DNA of 32,046 nucleotides from JAPLFM01 sp964650885 (lineage in GTDB: Bacteria; Bacteroidota; Ignavibacteria; Kapaibacteriales; UBA2268), in NCBI GenBank assembly GCA_964650885.1, contig CAZYXG010000027.1:1-32046 (forward strand), read 5' to 3'. Below the pieces are notes generated by a model. That model saw nothing but the letters and a program-made list of their open reading frames with translations. It was not told the origin of the DNA and ran no database searches. A program made the translations under genes and the position numbers. Positions 1-8,995 of this stretch are shown in pieces. Position 1 is the first letter of the stretch; each line of letters begins with the position of its first letter.

Positions 1-257
1 ATCTTGTTGCTAAACTCTTGAACTTTATTGAATAGTGCAATTGCAAAAAACAAAGAAATACCAAGAGAAGAAATTAAAAGCAATTTAGTAAGTAACTCTT
101 GATCTGAAGAGTCAATACTCCCATTAATTAAAAGAATTCCAGCCACACACGCTATTAAAGCCGAAATAAAGCAAAGCAAATAGTCCGAAAATACCTTTGA
201 GTAATTATTTTTAAAATTACTAATTTCTTTAGTTAAGAAGTTTTCTCTATTTTCCAT
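1..257 (-). CDS. Small membrane protein, N-terminal part (runs off window)
   Basis: An open minus-strand frame starts at an ATG (257-255) and continues past the window edge, giving about 85 residues. The first 25 residues are hydrophilic and charged (MENRENFLTK...). They are followed by two hydrophobic stretches, about residues 26-42 (LLCFISALIACVAGILL) and 55-71 (LLLISSLGISLFFAIAL), separated by an acidic loop. This fits a small integral membrane protein with a cytoplasmic N-terminus. I do not recognise the family. The coding sense is supported by uninterrupted reading and by the hydrophobic pattern only, and the C-terminus is not visible. Confidence 0.55.
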   Translation of the reverse strand, partial: MENRENFLTKEISNFKNNYSKVFSDYLLCFISALIACVAGILLINGSIDSSDQELLTKLLLISSLGISLFFAIALFNKVQEFSNK

Positions 258-323
258 TCAGATAATCCAATTATTTATTTGCAATATAACTATATTTTTG
301 AAAAAGAAATCACTAATAAAACA

Positions 324-357
324 ACAAAGGGGCTGCCATTTCTGGTAGCCCCTTTGT
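324..357 (-). terminator. Rho-independent terminator of the Ig-domain protein gene
   Basis: A 15-bp stem with one G-T wobble (ACAAAGGGGCTGCCA pairing with TGGTAGCCCCTTTGT) encloses a 4-nt loop. It lies about 50 bp past the stop of the minus-strand gene ending at 405. On the minus strand it is followed by TTTTATT, and on the plus strand by TTT, so it could work in both directions. It also separates that gene from the membrane-protein gene that starts at 257. Confidence 0.85.
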
Positions 358-404
358 TTTGGGGAGATTGTGCGTCATGCAAGAACTTTTTCTATCCTAA
401 ATAT

Positions 405-3194
405 TTACTTGCTAACTTCAATTTTGAAGATTTTAGCTTTGCCATTCGATTTGATTATTCCGATATAAGTACCATTCGATACTTTTTCGCCAAGTTCGTT
501 TGTGCAGTTCCAAGTTAGCTCAGCTGATTTATCTGCTATCATACCGAACGATTTCACTAAGTTTCCTTTCAAATCTATTATTGATAGTTCAATTGTGAAG
601 TCTTTTTGGTTGGCAAATCTAATGTTTACAAAATCGCTAGATGGATTTGGCGATACTTGAAGTGACTCAACTAAGTTTTCATCAAGCTCAACACTTAAAG
701 CTCCAATTTTTCCTAATAACTGCAATGTTAATGGATTTTTTGCTGCTTCAAAATATATAGATGCAGTTGCTGGAACATCTGTAGCAACTGTTGGTAGATA
801 ATCTATTGCTAAGTTTTCTTCTTTGCTTGGAGCAATTGCTAATCCTGAAGTTGAAGCAAATGCTGAATTTGACAATACTACTTTTGTTACTTTTTCTGAA
901 TAGCTACCATTGTTTATCACACCAACTTTGTTTGTGCCTTTCTCGCCAACTTTTAGCGAAGCCACTTCCAAACTAGATTTCGATAAAGTTACTGGTGCAT
1001 CTAAAATATAAGCTGTAGCTGTAATTCCTAAGTTAATTGGCGTAGCAGATACATCAGTAGTAACTTCTAATTCACCTAAAGTTGTTCCACGAGTATTTGG
1101 TTTGTAATCGAAAGTAATTGTTTTCGTTTCCCCTGCTTTGATAGCCATAGGTAAAGTAACATTCTTAGGCGTCAATAAATTTGCCAAAGGTCCGATTACT
1201 TTTAGTGCTGTAATATTTCCATCTTTTGTACCAGTGTTTTTAATTAATCCACTTGCAACGAAATCATAAACTTTGTTTACTTCTAAAGTATCAACAACCA
1301 AAGATTCGCTAGCAAAAGTGATATTAGCTCCACCAGTCGGCGACACAGTCAATTTAGCAATGTTTGAAACTGCTTTACCACAATCGTTTGTAACTTCGCA
1401 AGTGTAATCTCCAGCGTCTGTCAATGCAACTGCATCAAACGTCAATGTTGCCGAAGTTGCACCTGCTACATTTGTTGTACCTTTTTTCCATTGATATACT
1501 GTATTTGGTGCATTGCTTGTAGCATTCACAAACATTGTTATTTTAGTTCCTTCTGGTGTACTTTTGTTTAATGGCTGTGTAGATATAGCTGGTTTGCTAT
1601 TCACAATTACATTTACAGTAGCACTATTAGCATCTGGGCTACAAGTGCCTTTTAAAGTCGAGTAGTAAGCCCCTTTATCATTTGCTGATAAATTACTTAA
1701 ATTAATTGTCGCACTTGTTTGCGATGTTAATTCAACTCCATCTTTAAACCATTTTACACTAGTAATATTTCCAGAAGAAGTGACAAATAATTTACCTACT
1801 CCACCTTCACATTGTGTGAATCCAACTGGCTGTGTTGTAACCAATGGAGGTGCAGCTAAAGTCAAAGCGGCAACATTGCTTGATGCAGCAATTGCACAGC
1901 CCGAACTTGCAGCAATCACTTTATAACTTCCAGCATTGTCAGAAACTAAGTTTGTCAAAGTTAATGTTTTTGAAGTTGCATTTGGGACATCTACTCCATC
2001 TTTTTGCCATTTGAATGACAAGTTGGAACCAGTAGCTTCGCCAAAGAATGTAACAACTCCACCAATACAAGCAGTTTGAGCCATTGGTTGGGTTGTTATT
2101 GCAGGGCCAGATGTAACTGTCAATGCAGCAGTATTGCTAATGATTGGGTTGCCACAAGCTCCCGAAACTTCGCAAGTATAATCGCCTGCCGAAGAAGGAA
2201 TAACACTTGGAATAGTATATGTTTTTGAAGTTGCCCCACTAATATCATTACCATTTAACTTCCATTTATAAGTCAAATTTCCACCGACTGCATTTACATC
2301 GAAAGCAATTGCAGTACCATTACAGGCAACTTTAGAAGAAGGCTGTTTTGTGATGGCAGTTGGAGTTGACATTGAAAAGTTAGAAGCACTTTGGCTAGTT
2401 AAAGAAGAGTTATTCGCATCAGTAATTTTTATTCTATATTGATTGCCTGCTGGAAGCGAACCAGATATAGCCCATATATAGCTTAAAGCTACAGCAGGTA
2501 TATTTGTTGCGATTGTAGTAGGGAAATTACTTCCACCATCGCTGGATAATGTAATGTTTATTAGTGTTGCTGCATTCTGAGTCCAAGAAATATTAGTGCT
2601 TCCACCTGGGCAATAAGCACCGCCACCATTTGGAGCAGTCAAAGTTAAGTTTGGAGCACTTACTACAGTAATAGCTTGAGTTCCAGTATTCCATTGATCT
2701 CCATCTTTAGTTCCAGATCCATCTACAGCATTCCCAGCAACTTGCACAAAATATGTACCAGCAGAAGTAGGAGCTTGCCAATCGAATGATACATCAATAC
2801 TACTGCTAAGAGTTTGAGCTCCACTATGAGTAACTTCGCCACCCATTACTTGAAAACCAGAAGATGGATTACTTATAGTTCCAGTATCAGAACCACCTGT
2901 TTGTGCTGTCTTAACACCTATATCACACCCAACTTTAGGTTGAGACGAGTTAGAAATTTTAACTGTAATACGAATAGTTTCGCCAGTATTTACTGTCCAA
3001 CTGCCTTTGCTATTTGAGTAAGTAAAAGTTGTAGCAGAATTATTATTACCGTGGCAACTGAGACCACCACATCCAGATGATGTTGAGCCTGTTTTGCTAG
3101 CTGAATATGACTGTAAACTTGTTGTAGAAAAAGCAATCAAACCAATTGCTAGAATTATATTGAAAAGATAGAACTTCGTACGATTGAATTTCAT
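405..3194 (-). CDS. Secreted multi-Ig-domain T9SS cargo protein with a choice-of-anchor V-like N-terminus
   Basis: 929 residues. A signal peptide (about residues 1-30) is followed by a domain resembling the choice-of-anchor V/reeler-like domain (about 40-175). It carries C42-GGLS-C47-H48 where many relatives have a CXXCH-type motif. A Kre9/KNH-like domain follows (about 180-280, with APNGGG, ISW and LPAGNQYRI). Next come four Ig-like domains with repeated TQP starts and GDYTCEV-type ends (about 283, 366, 455 and 538 onward), and two HYDIN/ASPM-like beta domains (about 623-845). The last 80 residues (NPSSDFVNI ... NGTYIGIIKSNGKAKIFKIEV) are a typical T9SS type A sorting domain. The protein is therefore expected to cross the outer membrane by T9SS and be displayed or released. 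A GGAGGA Shine-Dalgarno sits just before the ATG. Ligand and role are unknown; adhesion is a guess from the Ig domains. Confidence 0.88.
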   Translation of the reverse strand: MKFNRTKFYLFNIILAIGLIAFSTTSLQSYSASKTGSTSSGCGGLSCHGNNNSATTFTYSNSKGSWTVNTGETIRITVKISNSSQPKVGCDIGVKTAQTGGSDTGTISNPSSGFQVMGGEVTHSGAQTLSSSIDVSFDWQAPTSAGTYFVQVAGNAVDGSGTKDGDQWNTGTQAITVVSAPNLTLTAPNGGGAYCPGGSTNISWTQNAATLINITLSSDGGSNFPTTIATNIPAVALSYIWAISGSLPAGNQYRIKITDANNSSLTSQSASNFSMSTPTAITKQPSSKVACNGTAIAFDVNAVGGNLTYKWKLNGNDISGATSKTYTIPSVIPSSAGDYTCEVSGACGNPIISNTAALTVTSGPAITTQPMAQTACIGGVVTFFGEATGSNLSFKWQKDGVDVPNATSKTLTLTNLVSDNAGSYKVIAASSGCAIAASSNVAALTLAAPPLVTTQPVGFTQCEGGVGKLFVTSSGNITSVKWFKDGVELTSQTSATINLSNLSANDKGAYYSTLKGTCSPDANSATVNVIVNSKPAISTQPLNKSTPEGTKITMFVNATSNAPNTVYQWKKGTTNVAGATSATLTFDAVALTDAGDYTCEVTNDCGKAVSNIAKLTVSPTGGANITFASESLVVDTLEVNKVYDFVASGLIKNTGTKDGNITALKVIGPLANLLTPKNVTLPMAIKAGETKTITFDYKPNTRGTTLGELEVTTDVSATPINLGITATAYILDAPVTLSKSSLEVASLKVGEKGTNKVGVINNGSYSEKVTKVVLSNSAFASTSGLAIAPSKEENLAIDYLPTVATDVPATASIYFEAAKNPLTLQLLGKIGALSVELDENLVESLQVSPNPSSDFVNIRFANQKDFTIELSIIDLKGNLVKSFGMIADKSAELTWNCTNELGEKVSNGTYIGIIKSNGKAKIFKIEVSK

Positions 3195-3298
3195 AGTATC
3201 CTCCGATAAATTGTTTTTAAAAATATACTTTCTGTATTCTATTAATGACTAAATTTTAATGTTTTTGTTACAAGAGTTAGTTGATTAATTGACATAAT

Positions 3299-5494
3299 TT
3301 AATTTATTAAGATTATTCTTTTAAAAATAGTATCGCTATTGAAATCAATCAAGAAGAGGACTTTACCAGATTGTAATTGTATATTTGGGATAGCTTGAAT
3401 TTCAATTCGCTGACCATTTGCATCGTATATCGAAAGTTGCGGTCTGGTTTGGACTAACTCTTCTATTAGCTTTTTCGCTTCCTGCAGAGTCAATATTACT
3501 TTTGTGAGAAATACTGAATTACTCTCAACTGTTGCATCTGCAACAGTAGTCGGATTGCTTACTTCAAAATTATAACCTTTGCAAAGTTGAACATCGTAAA
3601 GATTATGTTCTTCCACAGCATCGCCTGTACTTCCATAAATAGTAATGTAGAAATCATCTACACCTAAATACTTTTGAATATTTTCATTTAAAGATAATTG
3701 CCCAGAAGCAGAAAATTTTTTAGGACTAATCTTTGATTTAGGATCATACAAACTATCTATTGAAAAATATGAGAAACTATTGTTATTAGATAATTGTAAA
3801 TTATAATTCCCATTTAAAGTTTGAACTAATCCATAAGATTTTATAAATTTATCATTTTGATTATGTACAGATGTTAACACCCCTGTGCTATCAGGCAATT
3901 TCAAACAGAGATGATTCCCATCGGGATCTTTGTTTTCTTCATTTTTGAATAAATCTAACTCAATAGCAATCGCATTTCGCAATCCAGAATATCCCAAGCC
4001 CCCTGCTGCACTTTGGCATTTGTCAATTTTATCCCTACTAAATACAATTGCTATTCCGTCAGCACCTTCTTCGGAGCCATCATAAAGTTTGTTGTTATTC
4101 CCATTTGCTATTTGGAATTTCAAATTTAAATTTAGAATTTCATTTATATTTATTTTTCTATTGAAGCTAATCCCACCACAGCTATTATTTTTCAGTTTAT
4201 TTATTTTCACAGTATCAGTTTTCTTTTCCGCATCGCCAAACAAACTATAATCAATCATTTCCGAGCAACTGCTTAATAGATTTGGTCTTGATGGCAAACC
4301 TAACTGCCCTTCTCCACCTATTTCAACTTTGCTAATATTTATAGTATTATTATTAATATCTCCCAATACTTTGATTAAATAATTTTTGCCTTGCACAGCA
4401 ATATAGCTCGGATAACTATTATATGTAGGTGGGCTGCTTGTATAAAAAGATTGAATAGCACCAAGCGATATGTCTGGTTCATTAAATATTTTACCAACAT
4501 CAATGCTATCAATAGTACTTGCTATTCTTGTGGAATCGTTGTCAAACATAGGATTATCAATAAACATACTCTTTAATAAATATAATTTTGAGCTTGCATT
4601 AGTGAATATTAAGTTATTATTTTTACCATTAAATATACTAATGCCATAAATATTCACAATATAATTATTTAATACTTTGCTAATAATCGAATAATTGTTT
4701 GTTGCCAAAAGCTTGCTGGTACTGTTTGGATCGAAATATAAACTTTGTATTAAACCATCGGCTGGAGATACAAATATTAGAGAACCCAATATTCCCATTT
4801 GTCCATTATAGCAGTATCCAGTGGAATTAAGATGGGTGTTAGAAGTCAAATCGCCAAAGTATTGTTCATTTAATTCAATTTCAAATGAATCTCTATAAAC
4901 ACCAATTTTTGCAATTAAAAATAGACTATCTCTATTTATCAGTGGCTTATATGCTTTAAATACTAATACATTATATAAATTATTTTTATTTTGATAATTA
5001 ATAAATCCTGCCATTTTCTCTTCTAACAAATAATCTTTTGTGAATTTCACATTAGTCATATTTGGACGAGTAGAATATTTACCCTGTTCATCGAAAAATA
5101 TACGAGAAACTGCTGCACCCTGTGGTCTAGCAAAATTGATTAGTGAGATTACATCTACATAGCTAATTCTTCCTTCAAGGACTCTTGGCAGAAACATTGC
5201 TGCTTGAGTGCAAGATTTATTTGAGCTAAGTTTGTCGAGAATCACATTCCCATCATTATCCCAAACAGTAATGCCATCGGAATATAGTGATAACTCATCT
5301 GTAATGTCAATTGATGCCGACCCCTCTTCAGTATTTATTTTGCTCGGCAATTTATTGTTGATTATATTTCCTTTCGAATCGAATTCAATGCCGCAACCAT
5401 TCCCGAAATACCACTTATTGTTTCTGAACTGTGCATTTGCCCCTATACCCATTGCTACTATGAGTAATATTACTATTTTTGTTTTGTTTCCCAT
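3299..5494 (-). CDS. Secreted protein with L-type (legume-like) lectin domain
   Basis: 731 residues with a clear signal peptide (MGNKTKIVILLIVAMGIGANA, then Q). The N-terminal half begins with a WYFGNGCGIEFD-type segment seen at the start of many large secreted Bacteroidota proteins; it looks beta-rich and I do not recognise it further. About residues 445-670 match the bacterial L-type lectin fold. Visible motifs are EGADGIAIVF, then AIAIELDLFKNEENKD followed by PDGNH, the region that supplies Ca/Mn-binding Asp and Asn residues in legume lectins. The last 45 residues (SIYDANGQRIE ... FKRIILIN) look like a short or degenerate T9SS sorting domain. The start codon lies inside the preceding gene (22-bp overlap), so the two are probably cotranscribed. 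Carbohydrate binding is inferred from the fold; the sugar is unknown. Confidence 0.8.
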   Translation of the reverse strand: MGNKTKIVILLIVAMGIGANAQFRNNKWYFGNGCGIEFDSKGNIINNKLPSKINTEEGSASIDITDELSLYSDGITVWDNDGNVILDKLSSNKSCTQAAMFLPRVLEGRISYVDVISLINFARPQGAAVSRIFFDEQGKYSTRPNMTNVKFTKDYLLEEKMAGFINYQNKNNLYNVLVFKAYKPLINRDSLFLIAKIGVYRDSFEIELNEQYFGDLTSNTHLNSTGYCYNGQMGILGSLIFVSPADGLIQSLYFDPNSTSKLLATNNYSIISKVLNNYIVNIYGISIFNGKNNNLIFTNASSKLYLLKSMFIDNPMFDNDSTRIASTIDSIDVGKIFNEPDISLGAIQSFYTSSPPTYNSYPSYIAVQGKNYLIKVLGDINNNTINISKVEIGGEGQLGLPSRPNLLSSCSEMIDYSLFGDAEKKTDTVKINKLKNNSCGGISFNRKININEILNLNLKFQIANGNNNKLYDGSEEGADGIAIVFSRDKIDKCQSAAGGLGYSGLRNAIAIELDLFKNEENKDPDGNHLCLKLPDSTGVLTSVHNQNDKFIKSYGLVQTLNGNYNLQLSNNNSFSYFSIDSLYDPKSKISPKKFSASGQLSLNENIQKYLGVDDFYITIYGSTGDAVEEHNLYDVQLCKGYNFEVSNPTTVADATVESNSVFLTKVILTLQEAKKLIEELVQTRPQLSIYDANGQRIEIQAIPNIQLQSGKVLFLIDFNSDTIFKRIILIN

Positions 5495-6276
5495 TTGTCT
5501 AATATCTCCATTATTATATCAATACCATCTGTTAATGCAGCTGGCCCTGGCTGCAATATAATTTCCGACCCAATCTCATGTATTTCATCATTTTTGATTG
5601 CTGTGATTTTATCCCAACCATCTCTTTTGGTCATTCTTGCTTTCTTAAATTTCATCCCACACCACGAAGCAATTATCACATCGGGATTGCGTTCAATCAC
5701 AACATCATTATCAGCAAGTATTCTTCGTTTTGCATCTTGGAAATGTCTATTCTCTTCAAATAAATCAATTCCTCCGCAAATCTCAATTATTTCGCTCACC
5801 CAACCTATCCCAGTAATTAATGGATCGTACCATTCTTCGAAATAAACTTTCGGCTTGTTCTTTCTTGCCAGTCCTTTCGCTTTTGCCGTTTCGATTCTCT
5901 TTGATAAGGAATCTGCATAATCAGCAGCTTCTTTGCTTTTGCCAAGTAAAGAGCCAAGTTTCAAAATCATAGAAAGTATTCCTGAAACAGAACGATGGTT
6001 GAAGCAATAAACTTCAATTCCTTGCTTGACCAAATCAGCTACTATTCCAGCTTGCAAATCCGACCAAGCTAAAACCAAATCTGGCTTCAGTTCAATTATG
6101 TCATCTATCTTCGCATCAAGATACCTCGCCACTATTGGCTTAGTTTTCAAAGCTTCTGCAGGGCGAACTGTGTATTTTGTAATGCCCACAATTAAGTCTT
6201 GCAAGTCAAGGGCATAAAGTGTTTCAGTTGTTTCCTCCGTTAGGCAAACAACTCTTTTGGGGTAATCATAAATCAT
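5473..6276 (-). CDS. BtuF-like cobalamin/iron-chelate binding protein (Fe/B12 periplasmic-binding fold), no signal peptide
   Basis: 267 residues of the Fe/B12 periplasmic-binding fold (PF01497). The opening PKRVVCLTEETTETLYAL, the mid segment IIELKPDLVLAWSDLQ, and the C-terminal GWDKITAIKNDEIHEI followed by LQPGPAALTDGI are typical of BtuF-like cobalamin-binding proteins. The protein starts directly with the mature domain (MIYDYPKRVV), and no upstream start restores a signal sequence. It would therefore stay in the cytoplasm unless exported otherwise. Leaderless relatives are common in annotation as cobalamin-binding protein. No permease or ATPase gene is adjacent, so partners must be elsewhere. 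Its 3' end overlaps the start of the lectin-domain gene by 22 bp. Vitamin B12 as ligand is the family default and is not shown here. Confidence 0.78.
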   Translation of the reverse strand: MIYDYPKRVVCLTEETTETLYALDLQDLIVGITKYTVRPAEALKTKPIVARYLDAKIDDIIELKPDLVLAWSDLQAGIVADLVKQGIEVYCFNHRSVSGILSMILKLGSLLGKSKEAADYADSLSKRIETAKAKGLARKNKPKVYFEEWYDPLITGIGWVSEIIEICGGIDLFEENRHFQDAKRRILADNDVVIERNPDVIIASWCGMKFKKARMTKRDGWDKITAIKNDEIHEIGSEIILQPGPAALTDGIDIIMEILDKWETKQK

Positions 6277-6363
6277 ATTTTTCTAAATATCCAATAAACT
6301 CATTCTTAATTTAACTTTTTATAGTTAATTTTGTATTGAAATTTTAATCAAGTTGTGAAAATT

Positions 6364-6822
6364 ATGTCTAAAAACAAAAAAGAAAGCAAAGCTATTTCTG
6401 TAAATAAGAAAGAAATATCTATAAAAAAAACTGCTTCAAAAAAAGAATCTTCTTATGAATTTGAGTGTTTTCCCAACCCAAATCCTGGCAGATACTACGA
6501 AATAGTCCACATAGCAAATGAATTTACTTCTGTTTGCCCAAAAACTGGATTGCCAGACTTCGCAAAAGTCACTGTACGCTATGTGCCAGATCAAATTTGC
6601 GTTGAATTGAAATCTATGAAATACTATTATTTGGAATTCCGCAATAAAGGTATTTTCTATGAAGCTGTAACTAATAAAATCTTAGATGATTTAGTTGCGG
6701 CAGTAGAGCCAGAAGAAATGGAAGTTACAACCGAATGGGGTGCTCGTGGTGGAATGACATCAATTATTAGAGCAAACTACTTCAAACATGGAATTGAAGA
6801 TATAGAAATTACTGATTTATAA
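6364..6822 (+). CDS. queF: NADPH-dependent 7-cyano-7-deazaguanine reductase QueF (short form)
   Basis: QueF reduces preQ0 to preQ1 in queuosine biosynthesis. The protein is the single-domain short form, 152 residues from the ATG at 6364; an in-frame GTG at 6355 would add three residues. The catalytic pair is visible: Cys58 in EFTSVCPKTG, the nucleophile that attacks the nitrile, and Asp65 in LPDFA, with the same seven-residue spacing as in known QueF. The ELKSMKYYY and FRNKGIFYE segments are the usual substrate and NADPH region. The first 30 residues are a lysine-rich tail beyond the core domain. Directly upstream of queD, it begins a long run of co-directional genes. Confidence 0.95.
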   Translation: MSKNKKESKAISVNKKEISIKKTASKKESSYEFECFPNPNPGRYYEIVHIANEFTSVCPKTGLPDFAKVTVRYVPDQICVELKSMKYYYLEFRNKGIFYEAVTNKILDDLVAAVEPEEMEVTTEWGARGGMTSIIRANYFKHGIEDIEITDL

Positions 6823-6831
6823 TTGAGTAAA

Positions 6832-7257
6832 ATGAAAGTAAAATTAGGTAAAGATTTCGCTTGGGAAATGGCTCATAGATTGCCATTCCACGAAGGTCCA
6901 TGCAAAAACATACACGGTCATTCTTATAAAATGAGAGTGGAATTAATTGGCGATTTGGATAAAAATGGCATGGTGTTAGATTTCTACGATATTCATAGAA
7001 TTGTTCAACCATATATTGAGAAGCTAGACCACGCCTTTCTTTGCAACGAAAAAGATGAAAAAGTCATCACTTTTTTGAAAGAGAACGATTTCAAATTATA
7101 TATTATTCCGAACAATACAACTTCGGAATATATGGCGATTTACTTGGCGAATGAATTTGCAACAGAATTCAAAAAGTTCAAAAACTTAGATGTGATGCAC
7201 GTTAGGGTTTATGAAACAGCAGATGCTTTCGCCGAAGTTTCTATTGTACTAAAATAA
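6832..7257 (+). CDS. queD: 6-carboxy-5,6,7,8-tetrahydropterin synthase QueD / PTPS family
   Basis: QueD makes 6-carboxytetrahydropterin from dihydroneopterin triphosphate, the first dedicated step towards preQ0 and queuosine. The 141-residue protein (ATG at 6832; an in-frame TTG lies 9 bp upstream) shows the zinc ligands His15 (WEMAHRL), His28 and His30 (KNIHGHSY). The catalytic Cys24 precedes HGH, followed by the LDHAFL pair (Asp66-His67) and a late glutamate in YETADAFAEV. NNTTSEYMA corresponds to the family NPTxE segment. It follows queF by 9 bp, so the two act in one pathway; queC and queE are not in the window. A pterin synthase of the PTPS type cannot be fully excluded, but the queF neighbour favours QueD. 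Confidence 0.92.
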   Translation: MKVKLGKDFAWEMAHRLPFHEGPCKNIHGHSYKMRVELIGDLDKNGMVLDFYDIHRIVQPYIEKLDHAFLCNEKDEKVITFLKENDFKLYIIPNNTTSEYMAIYLANEFATEFKKFKNLDVMHVRVYETADAFAEVSIVLK

Positions 7258-7297
7258 TTATTTTGAAACTTCGTTAATAGTTGCATAGGCAATCATT

Positions 7298-7822
7298 ATG
7301 ACAAAAAACTGTCCAGGCATAGAATATAAATTAGATGACAACTTCGGATTTATAGCCGGAAGAGCTTCAATGGCTCTTTCACGCAAGTTACATCAGAATT
7401 TCAAAGAAGTAGGATACGATATCACTGCTGAGCAGTGGTCTGTGCTTATCAAACTTTGGGAAAAAGATGGTGAATCGCAACAAGGGATTTGCTCTGGAAC
7501 TAATCGTGATAAACCTAGTATCACTCGTTTGATTGATAATTTGGAAAAGAATAATTATGTCGTTCGTATTCCTGACAAAGACGACCGCAGAATAAACATG
7601 ATTTATCTGACTTCGTTGGGTAGAGAAATCAAAGACAAGCTTATACCTGTTGCCAAAAAAACTTTTGAAGATTCTTTAATTGGAATTTCAGATGATGAAA
7701 TATTAGTAACTCGAAATATACTTAACAAAATATTTTACAACCTGACTGCCACTTGCTCCGAAGAGCAAAAACAAGAAGCCGAAGTCTGCCCTGAAGCTAT
7801 GGCTGAAATATCAGCTAATTAG
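7298..7822 (+). CDS. MarR-family winged-helix transcriptional regulator
   Basis: 174 residues. The MarR domain covers about residues 15-145. ITAEQWSVLIKLWE is the start of the DNA-binding region, GTNRDKPSITRLIDNLEKNNYVVR the recognition helix region, and PDKDDRRINMIYLTSLG the beta-wing with the conserved DxRR. A tail of about 25 residues with two cysteines (TCSEEQKQEAEVCPEAM) follows the domain and could be redox-sensitive, although that is only a thought. The next gene (EamA transporter) starts one base after its stop, so the two are cotranscribed and the regulator may control that exporter. It also sits at the head of the photolyase-like cluster. The effector is unknown. Confidence 0.9.
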   Translation: MTKNCPGIEYKLDDNFGFIAGRASMALSRKLHQNFKEVGYDITAEQWSVLIKLWEKDGESQQGICSGTNRDKPSITRLIDNLEKNNYVVRIPDKDDRRINMIYLTSLGREIKDKLIPVAKKTFEDSLIGISDDEILVTRNILNKIFYNLTATCSEEQKQEAEVCPEAMAEISAN

Positions 7823-7823
7823 T

Positions 7824-8717
7824 GTGAATTTAAAAGATAAAAAAGGTGAATTAGTTCTACTCTTAATTACAATTATTTGGGGTGGCACCTTTTTATTCAC
7901 TAAAAATGGTTTGAAAAGCGTTTCCCCTTTTATTTTTATTATTCTCCGCTTTAGCATAGCTCTCTTACTTTCTTTAACATTCTTCTGGAAAAAAATTCGC
8001 AATATTGATAGAGCCACAGTACATCAAGGATTAATTCTTGGTTTGCTTTTCGGTGGTGGCTTTATGCTTCAAACTTATGCCTTAGTTTATACTACTATTT
8101 CCAAAACTGCTTTCATTACTGGACTTGCCGCCGCATTTGTTCCTTTTGCGTATCGCATTGTTTTCAAACGGCATGTAACTCTTTGGCAATGGATAGGTGT
8201 GATTATTTGTATTTTTGGGTTAGGTGTATTCACCAATCCCAACCTTTCGCAATTTGAATTTGGAGATTTTCTTACTCTATGCTCTACTTTCTTTTGGGCA
8301 TTTTATGTCACTTTAATGGATATGTTCACTAAAGAGCGTACCCACTTCGACGAAACTGTGCAACTTGTAACAATGCAATTTGTTGGAGCAATGCCAGTTA
8401 CTTTACTTGCATTTATCTTTACCGATGTAAAAGATATGAAATTAGAAATCAATCCTGAATTATTAATTGCTTTATTTTATAATGGAGTGATAGCTTCGTT
8501 CGTCTTATCACTTTTGCAAACAAACTATCAGAAATTACTTTCCCCTGTGAAAGCATCTTTGATTTATAGTTTAGAGCCAGTTTTTGCATCACTAATTGCA
8601 ATATTTGCACTGAATGAAATGCTAACTGGTAGGGAATTAATAGGAGCTGCTATTTTATTTTTTGGGGTTCTTTCTACTGAATTTGGGAAAATGATTTACG
8701 AGAAAATTAAAACTTAA
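7824..8717 (+). CDS. EamA/DMT-superfamily transporter (10 TM)
   Basis: 297 residues with the two EamA repeats of the drug/metabolite transporter superfamily. The first repeat starts at LLITIIWGGTFLFTKNGL, the second at FGDFLTLCSTFFWAFYVTLMD. The C-terminal helix region has the typical LEPVFASLIAIFALNE. Ten hydrophobic segments are apparent. It starts at a GTG one base after the marR stop codon; the first membrane helix begins about ten residues in, so no later start fits. Translational coupling to marR is likely. Substrates of this family range from amino acids and their derivatives to other metabolites, and nothing here fixes one. Confidence 0.88.
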   Translation: MNLKDKKGELVLLLITIIWGGTFLFTKNGLKSVSPFIFIILRFSIALLLSLTFFWKKIRNIDRATVHQGLILGLLFGGGFMLQTYALVYTTISKTAFITGLAAAFVPFAYRIVFKRHVTLWQWIGVIICIFGLGVFTNPNLSQFEFGDFLTLCSTFFWAFYVTLMDMFTKERTHFDETVQLVTMQFVGAMPVTLLAFIFTDVKDMKLEINPELLIALFYNGVIASFVLSLLQTNYQKLLSPVKASLIYSLEPVFASLIAIFALNEMLTGRELIGAAILFFGVLSTEFGKMIYEKIKT

Positions 8718-8724
8718 TGTAATT

Positions 8725-8970
8725 ATGGAACAAAAAGATATTGATAGAATAATAGAAATGGCTTGGGAAGACAGAACTCCATTCGAAGCTATAAAAGTGC
8801 AATTTGGTTTTTCCGAAGCTAATGTAATTGCCCTAATGCGAAGTACATTAAAGCGTAGTAGTTTTAATTTATGGAGAAAAAGAGTGAATACTGGTGTAAG
8901 TATGAAGCATCTTAAAAGAAGAAATCCCGAAATCAACAGATTCAAATGTAGCTTGCAAAGAGGTATTTAA
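8725..8970 (+). CDS. DUF2805 / TIGR03643 family protein
   Basis: 81 residues. It matches the small uncharacterised TIGR03643/DUF2805 family: IDRIIEMAWEDRTPFEAI, then FGFSEANVIALMR, then SSFNLWRKRVNTG and a basic C-terminus. The central segment resembles a helix-turn-helix (TPFEAIKVQFGFSEANVIALMR), and the protein is rich in Arg and Lys, so nucleic-acid binding is plausible but unproven. It lies 7 bp after the EamA gene and 25 bp before the photolyase-like gene. From memory, genes of this family often neighbour photolyase or cryptochrome genes in Bacteroidota, which suggests a shared process. Confidence 0.85.
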   Translation: MEQKDIDRIIEMAWEDRTPFEAIKVQFGFSEANVIALMRSTLKRSSFNLWRKRVNTGVSMKHLKRRNPEINRFKCSLQRGI

Positions 8971-8995
8971 TTGTATAAATTTGAAATAGTCAAGT

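Noticed and set aside
6277..6363. Possible preQ1 riboswitch ahead of queF
   Set aside because: The 87-bp leader is A/T-rich without the G/C-containing stem and A-rich tail of preQ1 riboswitches; no structure could be drawn.
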